64,000 nt of DNA from an uncultured Alistipes sp. (lineage in GTDB: Bacteria; Bacteroidota; Bacteroidia; Bacteroidales; Rikenellaceae). The DNA lies in the NCBI GenBank assembly GCA_900541585.1, contig UQKD01000009.1, positions 1-64,000 on the forward strand, in the 5' to 3' direction. The notes under the pieces are model-generated. The model ran no database searches. It saw only the letters and a list, made by a program, of their open reading frames with translations, and had not been told where the DNA came from. Below are positions 17,981-25,268 of the stretch, piece by piece (within the stretch, counting starts at the first letter, position 1; each line of letters starts with the position of its first letter). The position numbers and the translations under genes are program-made.

Positions 17981-18550
17981 TTAAAAATCGGTCATATCGT
18001 AGAATAATACGATTGACATGATCGTAGGGAGATTATTGCGGAAGAAGCGAAAGGCGCGTTTGATGTGTGTCTCCACGGTCTCGGGCGAGATGCCGAGCCG
18101 CAGTGCGATTTCGGTATATTTCAGTCCCTCGAAATAGCGGAGCGTGAGCACCTCGCGCTGTTTGGGCGGGAGCATGTCGAGGCATTTGCGGACACGCGCC
18201 TGCGCCTCTTCGTCATCGCGGCTCCAGCCGGAAGTCTCGGAGAAGAGCAGCGCTTCGACCAATTTCTGCTTGTTGCGGTCTTCGACTCCTTTGTGCTTGA
18301 GGTAGTTGAGGCATTCGTTTTTTGCCAGCCGCAGCAGGTAGTGCCGGGCGTCGTCGGGCTGGGGCAGCCACGACGGTCTCCGCCACAGTTTCCAGAAGAC
18401 GTCCTGCGCGATGTCTTCGGCCGCCGCACGGTCCATGACGAAAGAGTACGCGAAATTAAGGATATATACATAGTATCTTCTGTATATACCTTCAAAAACA
18501 CCGTTGGGCGGATTACCCCCCCCCGTGTCGGATTTGTCGCGTATTTCCAC
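17981..18550 (-). CDS. ECF RNA polymerase sigma factor (FecI-like), G9 tract near its start
   Basis: 189 aa. Region 2 is IYRRYYVYILNFAYSFVMDRAAAEDIAQDVFWKLW, and region 4 is LPPKQREVLTLRYFEGLKYTEIALRLGISPETVETHIKRAFR. It should direct transcription of the SusCD operon under FecR control. No ATG lies in frame before region 2: the likely start is GTG at 18550, and a run of nine G (18516-18524 on the minus strand) spans codons 9-12, between start and region 2. A TTG at 18576 in another frame would come into frame if the tract had ten G, so tract length could switch the start used. The start is therefore uncertain; the family assignment is not. Confidence 0.9.
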   Translation of the reverse strand: MEIRDKSDTGGGNPPNGVFEGIYRRYYVYILNFAYSFVMDRAAAEDIAQDVFWKLWRRPSWLPQPDDARHYLLRLAKNECLNYLKHKGVEDRNKQKLVEALLFSETSGWSRDDEEAQARVRKCLDMLPPKQREVLTLRYFEGLKYTEIALRLGISPETVETHIKRAFRFFRNNLPTIMSIVLFYDMTDF

Positions 18551-18573
18551 CTTTTTGGCCTAACCTGATTTTG

Positions 18574-18581
18574 CAAAAATA
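18574..18581 (-). promoter_or_regulatory. Possible -7 box for the first ECF sigma operon
   Basis: TATTTTTG on the minus strand matches TAnnTTTG and lies about 24 bp before the GTG start at 18550. If used, it excludes the TTG start at 18576 for that transcript. Confidence 0.35.
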
Positions 18582-18688
18582 GGAATCTTTCGCTATCTCC
18601 TGCATTTTTTATGAATATTTTTTATTTCCCGTTTCCGCCGGAACGTGACCCGGAGTCCGTTTTGTGTTTTCGGGACACCTTCCGGATG

Positions 18689-18726
18689 AAAAAAGCCTCC
18701 CCGCCACGAGGCGAAGAGGCTTTTTT
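18689..18726 (-). terminator. Bidirectional intrinsic terminator
   Basis: An 11-bp stem (AAAAAAGCCTC at 18689-18699, GAGGCTTTTTT at 18716-18726) gives a T-run in either direction. It ends the EEP lipoprotein gene on the minus strand and lies upstream of the first ECF sigma gene. Confidence 0.85.
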
Positions 18727-18743
18727 ATCGGCAGCATGGCTGG

Positions 18744-19661
18744 CTATTCGGCCAGCGACCATTCGATCACGACCGGGAAGTGGTCCGAAGGGTATTTCCG
18801 GTTGTAGCTGTTGTTGACGATGCGCCATGAAACGACCTTCGTGTCCTTCGGCGTGACGAAGACGTGGTCGATGCGCGACGCGGCGGCGGGAGGCGTCGAA
18901 ATGTATTTGTAGCCGTTGTAGGTGGGCCAGTCTCCGTTGGTCTTGGCCGGACAGCGGACGTAGCTGTCGGCCAGGATGCCTGATCCGGCGATCGTTTTGT
19001 AGGCTTCGGTGTTCTGGTTCGAATTGAAGTCGCCCGTGCAAAAGGCCGGTTTGCCGCCTGCGATCTCCCGCACTTTGGCCACCAGCAGTTTGGCGCTCTC
19101 GGCGCGGGCCGTAGTCCCTATGTGGTCGAAGTGCGAATTGAAATGGTAGAACTCCCGTCCGTTCGCGCGGATGCGGAAATGCACCCAGTTGCACATGCGG
19201 GGCGAATAGGAGTCCCAGCCTTTGGACCCGGGCGCGGAGGGCGTTTCGGAGTACCAGAACGCTCCCCGGTCCAATACTTCGAATTTGTCCTTGCGGTAGA
19301 AAACGGGGTTGTAGTGGCGTCGCCGGGCCGTTTCGTCGCCGATGACGTTCTCTCCGACCCAGGCGTATCCGTCGAGGAACGGCTCGATGTCCTCGATCTG
19401 GGTCAGATAGGGTTCCTGCGCCCCGAAGATGTCGAACTTCTCGCTCTGAAGCAGTTGGCGGAGCAAATCCCGGCGGGTTGTCCATTTGTTGTCCTGATCG
19501 GCGGCGTTGTCGTACTGGATGTTGTAGGTGGCGACACGGATCGGGTCGAGCCATGTTTTGCCCGGGGCCGGTTCGGGGGCCGGGGCATCGTTTCCCGAAC
19601 TGCACAGCGAGAGAAGCGGCAGGCAGAGCAGGAACAGGCCGAAAAACGGTTTTCGTATCAT
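18744..19661 (-). CDS. Endonuclease/exonuclease/phosphatase-family lipoprotein
   Basis: 305 aa. Lipoprotein signal MIRKPFFGLFLLCLPLLSLC (Cys20) followed by an Ala/Pro linker, so it is exported. The EEP active site is complete: N47 (YNIQYD), E83 (AQEPY), H177 with D179 (HFNSHFDH), D211/N213 (TGDFNSN), D265 (RIDHVF) and D293/H294 (SDHFPV). The superfamily hydrolyses phosphodiester or phosphomonoester bonds in nucleic acids, sphingomyelin, inositol phosphates and similar substrates; the exact substrate is not readable. Its own promoter carries the same motif as the divergent ECF sigma and fecR, which ties it to that uptake system. Confidence 0.92.
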   Translation of the reverse strand: MIRKPFFGLFLLCLPLLSLCSSGNDAPAPEPAPGKTWLDPIRVATYNIQYDNAADQDNKWTTRRDLLRQLLQSEKFDIFGAQEPYLTQIEDIEPFLDGYAWVGENVIGDETARRRHYNPVFYRKDKFEVLDRGAFWYSETPSAPGSKGWDSYSPRMCNWVHFRIRANGREFYHFNSHFDHIGTTARAESAKLLVAKVREIAGGKPAFCTGDFNSNQNTEAYKTIAGSGILADSYVRCPAKTNGDWPTYNGYKYISTPPAAASRIDHVFVTPKDTKVVSWRIVNNSYNRKYPSDHFPVVIEWSLAE

Positions 19662-19687
19662 TTTTCCGAAAGGGATTGGTTTCGGAC

Positions 19688-19720
19688 TATAAGACGGACA
19701 GTTTCCGGTTTTGTCCCCTG
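19688..19720 (-). promoter_or_regulatory. Predicted ECF-type promoter (copy C) for the EEP lipoprotein
   Basis: On the minus strand: GGGGACAAAAC, then CGTCTTATA with 13 nt between GACAAA and CGT. The same motif with the same spacing occurs in front of the ECF sigma gene and fecR. It ends about 27 bp before the start codon at 19661. Confidence 0.6.
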
Positions 19721-19773
19721 GGGGAGCGAAAATTTGCTATTTCGCATTTTTTATTCGATTTTTGCCGCTTGCA

Positions 19774-19803
19774 GGGGGACAAACCGGACGGTTTTCCGTT
19801 ATA
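19774..19803 (+). promoter_or_regulatory. Predicted ECF-type promoter (copy A) for the second ECF sigma gene
   Basis: GGGGGACAAAC, then CGTTATA with 13 nt between GACAAA (19778-19783) and CGT (19797). It ends 21 bp before the ATG at 19824, implying autoregulation by the encoded sigma factor. Confidence 0.6.
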
Positions 19804-19823
19804 TCGAATGACCGACCAAACTA

Positions 19824-20408
19824 ATGACCCGAATGTTTCGGCAACGCAAGTACGACACCCGACGAATCGACCGGCAGTATGCCGAAGAGACCGACGTATA
19901 TGTTATGTTGTATAACAGTTACGCCGATGCGCTCTATGCCTACGGCATGGGGTTCGGTCTCGACAACGAAACGGTCAAGGATGTCATCCACGACATATTC
20001 CTCGACATCATGACCCGCCAGGTCGACCTGGGCCGCATCGTCAACATCAAGGCCTATCTTTTCCGGATCGTTCACAACCGTTTGGTCGACCTGCACCGTT
20101 CGCGGGTGGACAAGTGCGACCTTTCGGACCGGGAACCGGGATTGCGGGTGTCGCTGACCTCGCTCGACGCGATGATCGAATCGGAGCACGTGCTGCGCAT
20201 CCGCCAAACGATCGAGTCGCTGCTCAACCAGCTCTCGCCCAAGCAGCGCGAGGCGCTGCTGCTGCGCTTCGTCTACGAGATGGAGTATGATGACATCGCC
20301 GTCATACTCGACGCCACGCCCCACGCCGTCCGCAAGTTCGTGTCGAAGGGGCTGGGCAAACTGCGGAAGAGCAGGGAGTGCGGCAAGACGATGAAAATAG
20401 CCACTTGA
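19824..20408 (+). CDS. ECF RNA polymerase sigma factor (FecI-like), second uptake system
   Basis: 194 aa from the ATG at 19824; an in-frame ATG at 19833 is an alternative. Region 2 is MLYNSYADALYAYGMGFGLDNETVKDVIHDIFLDIM, with RIVHNRLVDLHRS closing it. Region 4 is LSPKQREALLLRFVYEMEYDDIAVILDATPHAVRKFVSKGLGKLRK. It heads the plus-strand operon sigma-fecR-susC-susD and lies divergent to the EEP gene. The shared promoter motif before all three transcription units suggests this sigma recognises GGGGACAAA plus CGT. Confidence 0.93.
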   Translation: MTRMFRQRKYDTRRIDRQYAEETDVYVMLYNSYADALYAYGMGFGLDNETVKDVIHDIFLDIMTRQVDLGRIVNIKAYLFRIVHNRLVDLHRSRVDKCDLSDREPGLRVSLTSLDAMIESEHVLRIRQTIESLLNQLSPKQREALLLRFVYEMEYDDIAVILDATPHAVRKFVSKGLGKLRKSRECGKTMKIAT

Positions 20409-20436
20409 TGCGGCGGGCGCTGTTTTTCGCGGTTCG

Positions 20437-20467
20437 AGGGGGACAAAACGGCGGATTCGCCGTCATA
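20437..20467 (+). promoter_or_regulatory. Predicted ECF-type promoter (copy B) for fecR-susC
   Basis: GGGGGACAAAAC, then CGTCATA with 13 nt between GACAAA (20442-20447) and CGT (20461). It lies in the sigma-fecR gap, about 60 bp before the fecR ATG, so the transporter genes may be expressed separately from the sigma gene. Confidence 0.6.
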
Positions 20468-20526
20468 GGGAAAAGCGCGGTGCCGCAGCATGCAATTTGA
20501 AGATTACGAAGATTACGTTGGAATCG

Positions 20527-21750
20527 ATGATAAAACCGGACGATATTCAGAAGCACACGACGGAGTTCTTCACCTCCGATCCGGACTTCGTTTTGTGGTG
20601 TCTCGACCCCGAACGGGCGCAGGACGGCTATTGGTGCGATTACACCGAACGCCATCCGCAGGACCTGGTCGAGTTCGAGCGTGCCGTGAGCCTGGTGCGC
20701 CGTGTGGGCAAGACCCATCCCGCGCTGCCGTCCGTGGAGAAACAGTTGCTGCTCGACCGCATCCTGACCGACTATTACGCCCGGCGCCGTTTTGCAGCTC
20801 CTCCCCGCCGCCGCAACCGGACGGCGCTCTTCGCCGCCGCTGCGGTACTGGTCGCCGGCATCGTGGCGGCCCTGTTCTGGTGTGCGGATTTCACGGACTC
20901 CGGACTGCCTTCGGCCGAGGCCTATGAGAACATCACGCTCGTGACCCGCGAAGGCAGCCGCGAGGTGTACGACGACATCGCCCGTATCAGCCTTACGCCC
21001 AAGGGTAAAATTCTGATCGATGGCAAGGAGAACGAGGGGATGAAGGCCGATCGCAGAACGCCCCGGCAGGAAGTGCGCGTGCATACGAGCGAACTGGTGG
21101 TCCCCAAGGGCAAGCGCGCCCATCTGCAACTCTCCGACGGCACGCGGGTGTGGATCAATTCGGCGTCGGTGCTCCGTTTCCCGTCCGCATTCGGTGACAC
21201 GCGCGACGTCTTCGTCGAGGGCGAGGCCTATTTCGAGGTGGCGAAGGATGCGAACCGTCCCTTCATCGTGCATACCGACCATTTTGCGACCCGCGTGCTG
21301 GGCACGTCGTTCGACGTGACGACCGCGCCCCGTGCCGACGGTTCGTCGGCCGTGGTGCTGGTCGAAGGCTCGGTGGCCATCGACGTGGCCAACGGCGAAT
21401 CGGTGACGCTGAATCCCTCGGAACGCTTCTCGATGAAGGACGGCAGCTACTCGGTCTACGAGGTCGATCCCTATAAATACATCAGCTGGAAGGACGGACT
21501 GTTGTTCTTCGCCTCGAACACGCTGTTCGAAGTCCTGCAAAAGGTGGCTGCCTTCTACAAGATCGAAATAACCTGCTCCGGGGAGATCGGGAGCCGGAAG
21601 TGTACCGGCAAGCTGATCCTGTTCGACGACCTGGACGGTACGCTCGACGTGCTCTCCGACATCTTCCGGATCGCCTACGTCCGGGGACCCGACGGCTCGG
21701 TGGCGGTGAGACCTGCCCCCGACGATTGCCCCGATGCCGTATATCGCTGA
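20527..21750 (+). CDS. FecR-family anti-sigma factor, second uptake system
   Basis: 407 aa from the ATG at 20527, preferred over an in-frame TTG at 20497 that would translate a short tandem repeat (GAAGATTAC twice). The N-terminal sigma-binding region carries several Asp/Glu (DIQKHTTEFFTSDPDFVLWCLDPE), then one membrane segment (TALFAAAAVLVAGIVAALFW). The periplasmic FecR core follows: VPKGKRAHLQLSDGTRVWINSASVLRFP, GEAYFEVAKDANRPFIV, ATRVLGTSFDV. The C-terminal DUF4974-like domain is FASNTLFEVLQKVAAFYKIEITC. It should hold the ECF sigma at the membrane until the SusC STN domain signals substrate. Confidence 0.95.
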   Translation: MIKPDDIQKHTTEFFTSDPDFVLWCLDPERAQDGYWCDYTERHPQDLVEFERAVSLVRRVGKTHPALPSVEKQLLLDRILTDYYARRRFAAPPRRRNRTALFAAAAVLVAGIVAALFWCADFTDSGLPSAEAYENITLVTREGSREVYDDIARISLTPKGKILIDGKENEGMKADRRTPRQEVRVHTSELVVPKGKRAHLQLSDGTRVWINSASVLRFPSAFGDTRDVFVEGEAYFEVAKDANRPFIVHTDHFATRVLGTSFDVTTAPRADGSSAVVLVEGSVAIDVANGESVTLNPSERFSMKDGSYSVYEVDPYKYISWKDGLLFFASNTLFEVLQKVAAFYKIEITCSGEIGSRKCTGKLILFDDLDGTLDVLSDIFRIAYVRGPDGSVAVRPAPDDCPDAVYR

Positions 21751-21794
21751 CAACCAATTTCCTGTCTTAAATACTAACCTTAATTCTGTTACTT

Positions 21795-24700
21795 ATGAAG
21801 AAACTTTTCTTTGTGAGGAGTGGCTCGACATGCCGTATGCTGCGGATTCTTGCGGCGGCGCTGCTGTTGCTTCCGGTGAATCTCCAGCCCGTCCGGGCCT
21901 CCCGGCAGGACGCCGGAGCCAAGTCGTCGCTGACCGTGAAGATGAAGGACGCAACGCTGTCGAGCGTCTTTGCGGAGGTCGAGCGGACCAGCCGTTACGC
22001 CTTCATCTACACCGACGACGTGCGGCCGCTGCTCGACCGCCGGGTTTCGGTTTCGGTCAGGTCGGCGACTATCGACGAACTGCTCTCCGCCGTCCTGAAG
22101 GGGACGGAACTGACCGGACGGGTGCGCGAAAACCAGGTGATCATCTCGAAAGCGCCCGCCCGTAAGAACGCCGCCGTTTCCCCCCCCCTCCCGGCCGCCA
22201 GTTCCGGTAGGGAAATCGTCCTGCAGGGTACGGTGATCTCTTCGGCCGACAACAAGCCCATCGTCGGTGTTTCGGTCTATGTCGAGGGGACGACCATCGG
22301 CGCCACCTCGGACATCAACGGCAACTACACCCTCAAGGTGCCGGCGGGGACGAAACACGTCACCTTCGCTTTCCTGGGCTACGACACCAAGAAGATCGCC
22401 GTCGCCGATGTCGAACTGTTCAAGCTCGTGACGCTGATCGAGGCGTCGAACGTCATGGACGACGTGGTGGTCGTGGCTTTCGGCACGCAGAAGAAGGAGA
22501 GCCTGGTGGGAGCCGTGCAGGTCGTGCGTCCCAGTACGCTCAAGGTTACGTCGAGCAATCTCTCGACCTCGTTCGCGGGCAAGATCGCCGGCGTCATCTC
22601 CACCCAGTCGTCGGGCGAACCCGGCGCCGACGGTGCGAATTTCTGGATTCGCGGCATTTCGACCTTCGGAGCGAACAAATCGCCGCTGCTGATTCTCGAC
22701 GGCGTGGAGATCGTCTCGGAGATGCTCAACAACATTCCGCCCGAGGCGATCGAGTCGTTTTCGATCCTACGCGACGCCACGGCCACGGCGCTCTACGGTT
22801 CGCGCGGCGCCAACGGCGTGATGATCATTACCACCAAAAACGGCCGCCAGTCGGAGAAGATGGCGATCAACGTTCGTCTCGAATCGGGCATTTCGATGCC
22901 TACGCGCGTGCAGGACATCGCCGGCGGCGTGACCTACATGGAGAACTACAACGAGGCGCTGCGCACCCGCACCCCGGCGGGCGAAACCTATGTGCCGCGC
23001 TTTTCCGACGAGAAGATCGCGGGCACGCGCAACCGGCTCAATCCCTACGTCTATCCCGACAACGACTGGTATTCTATGCTTTTCAAGGATTTTACGGTCA
23101 ACGAAAACATGAATCTCAACGTGCGGGGCGGCGGCAAGGTGGTCGACTATTTCCTCAATGCTTCGATCTTCAACGAAAACGGTATCCTGAAGAAACCCGC
23201 GGAGTCGAAATTCAACACCAACATCAATTCGCAGAAATACCTCTTCCAGGCCAACGTCGGCGCACAGCTCACCCGGACGACCCGCGTGAGCCTGAAGATG
23301 AACACGCAGCTGCTTTTCTGGCACCGTCCCGTCGAAGAGGTGAAAGACCTGTTCTACTATACGATGCGCGCCAATCCGGTCGCTTTCCCGGCCATCTATC
23401 CCAAAGGCTCCGTGGACGATCTCGACGATCCGATTTTCGGTAACGCGCCCTCGTGGGACGGCAGTTCCACGGACATCAATCCTTACGCCCTGCTGAGCCG
23501 CGGATACGGACAGCGCCACACGCAGTACATCACCACGACCTTCTCGGTGGACCAGGACCTCGATTTCGTCACCAAAGGACTGAAGGTCCGGGGCATGGTC
23601 TCGTTCTACAACAAGACCTATGCGGCGACTTACCGTTCGTTTTCGCCCTATTACTACGAAATGACCGACTATACCGACAACGGCGACGGGACTTTCGACT
23701 ACAACCTGCAAAACATCGGCGCGGCCGGATCGTCCTATCTGGGAACTTCCACGGGGCGTAACGGTTACCGTGAGATCTCGTTGCAGGGGCAGGTCGAATA
23801 TTCGCGCACGTTCGGCCGCCACGACATCAACGCCCTGTTCGTCTACCACCAGAAAGAGAAGGTCGACAACCAGCCCACCAACGATGAGTACAAGGTGCTT
23901 CCTTACCGCGAGCAGGGCCTCGCCGGACGTTTTACCTATGGGTATGACAACCGCTACCTGATGGAGTTCAATTTCGGCTACAACGGTTCGGAAAACTTCA
24001 TATCGGGCCATCGTTTCGGATTCTTTCCGTCGATCGCCGGAGCGTGGGTCGTGTCGAGCGAACCCTTCTGGGATGGCATCCGCAGCAAGGTGAACCTGCT
24101 GAAAATCCGTGCTTCGTACGGTCTTTCGGGCAACGACTACCTGGCCGACAGCAGCAATAACATCGTCCGTTTTCCCTACCTCACGACGGTCAACATGAAC
24201 AAGGCGCTCTACGTGTGGTTTTCGCCCAACTTCGTCAAGCAGACCGGACACGAGATCAAGACCGTGGGCAATCCCCTGGCCACGTGGGAGGAGAGCACCA
24301 AGCTCAACATCGGTCTCGAACTGGGGCTGTTCGACGCCCTGACGCTGAATGTCGACGTATACAAAGAGGACCGCACCGGGATCTTCATGCAGCGTCGTTC
24401 GCTGCCTTCTACGATGGGCCTTTCGGGTGTCACGCCCTACGGCAACCTCGGCGAGGTGGAGAACCGCGGCGTCGACGTTTCGCTCGAATACAACAAGGCG
24501 TTCAGCAAGGACCTGCTGGTCTCCGTGCGCGGAACGTTCACCTATGCGCACAACGAGGTGAAGGCCCGCGACGAGGCGAAGTACCTGCCCAACGCCTACA
24601 ACTCCGTGCTGGGCAAGCCCGTCAATTCGGTCTACGGACTGGTCGCCGACGGCCTTTTCGCCTCGCAGGAGGAGATCGACAACTCGCCCCGGCAGACCTT

Positions 24701-25256
24701 CATGCCCGATTATCTGCCTGGCGACATCAAATACCGCGACCTGAACGGCGACGGCGTGATCGACGCCAACGACCGCACGTCGCTGGGCTATCCCACCGTG
24801 CCCGAAATCATGTACGGTTTCGGCGCCTCGGTCAATTACAAGCGCTGGGATTTCTCGTTTTTCTTCCAGGGCACGGCGCGCGTTTCGCTGCGCATGTACG
24901 ACATGCATCCGTTCCGCGACAATCAGTATTCGGGTTTCAACATGACGCAATACGTCGCCGACGACCACTGGTCGGAATCCGATCCCAATCCCAATGCCGC
25001 CTATCCGCGCCTGGATTACCGCTACAACGCCAACAACACGCAGACCTCGTCGTTCTGGATCAGGAACGGCAGCTACCTGCGCCTGAAGAGCGTCGAACTG
25101 GGTTTCACTTACAAAAGCCTGCGCGCCTATCTGGCCGGCACGAATCTGTTCATCATTTCGCCCTTCAAGTACTGGGACCCCGAAATGGGCAGCGGCAACG
25201 GTTTGAAATATCCGTTGCAGCGCGTGGTGAAACTCGGCCTTCAGTATAACTTCTAA
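21795..25256 (+). CDS. SusC/RagA-family TonB-dependent transporter with STN domain and internal C9 tract
   Basis: 1153 aa. Signal sequence, then an STN domain (KSSLTVKMKDATLSSVFAEVERTSRYAF, residues ~40-110), a Pro/Ala linker, a carboxypeptidase-regulatory-like domain (LQGTVISSADNKPIVGVSVYVEG), plug motifs (STFGANKSPLLILDGVEI, FSILRDATATALYGSRGANGVMIITTK) and a barrel ending QYNF. It pairs with the SusD 12 bp downstream and signals to the FecR upstream. A run of nine C (22180-22188) spans codons 129-132 in the linker between the STN and the rest; loss or gain of one C would truncate the transporter just after the STN domain. Confidence 0.96.
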   Translation: MKKLFFVRSGSTCRMLRILAAALLLLPVNLQPVRASRQDAGAKSSLTVKMKDATLSSVFAEVERTSRYAFIYTDDVRPLLDRRVSVSVRSATIDELLSAVLKGTELTGRVRENQVIISKAPARKNAAVSPPLPAASSGREIVLQGTVISSADNKPIVGVSVYVEGTTIGATSDINGNYTLKVPAGTKHVTFAFLGYDTKKIAVADVELFKLVTLIEASNVMDDVVVVAFGTQKKESLVGAVQVVRPSTLKVTSSNLSTSFAGKIAGVISTQSSGEPGADGANFWIRGISTFGANKSPLLILDGVEIVSEMLNNIPPEAIESFSILRDATATALYGSRGANGVMIITTKNGRQSEKMAINVRLESGISMPTRVQDIAGGVTYMENYNEALRTRTPAGETYVPRFSDEKIAGTRNRLNPYVYPDNDWYSMLFKDFTVNENMNLNVRGGGKVVDYFLNASIFNENGILKKPAESKFNTNINSQKYLFQANVGAQLTRTTRVSLKMNTQLLFWHRPVEEVKDLFYYTMRANPVAFPAIYPKGSVDDLDDPIFGNAPSWDGSSTDINPYALLSRGYGQRHTQYITTTFSVDQDLDFVTKGLKVRGMVSFYNKTYAATYRSFSPYYYEMTDYTDNGDGTFDYNLQNIGAAGSSYLGTSTGRNGYREISLQGQVEYSRTFGRHDINALFVYHQKEKVDNQPTNDEYKVLPYREQGLAGRFTYGYDNRYLMEFNFGYNGSENFISGHRFGFFPSIAGAWVVSSEPFWDGIRSKVNLLKIRASYGLSGNDYLADSSNNIVRFPYLTTVNMNKALYVWFSPNFVKQTGHEIKTVGNPLATWEESTKLNIGLELGLFDALTLNVDVYKEDRTGIFMQRRSLPSTMGLSGVTPYGNLGEVENRGVDVSLEYNKAFSKDLLVSVRGTFTYAHNEVKARDEAKYLPNAYNSVLGKPVNSVYGLVADGLFASQEEIDNSPRQTFMPDYLPGDIKYRDLNGDGVIDANDRTSLGYPTVPEIMYGFGASVNYKRWDFSFFFQGTARVSLRMYDMHPFRDNQYSGFNMTQYVADDHWSESDPNPNAAYPRLDYRYNANNTQTSSFWIRNGSYLRLKSVELGFTYKSLRAYLAGTNLFIISPFKYWDPEMGSGNGLKYPLQRVVKLGLQYNF

Positions 25257-25268
25257 AATTCGAGCGAC

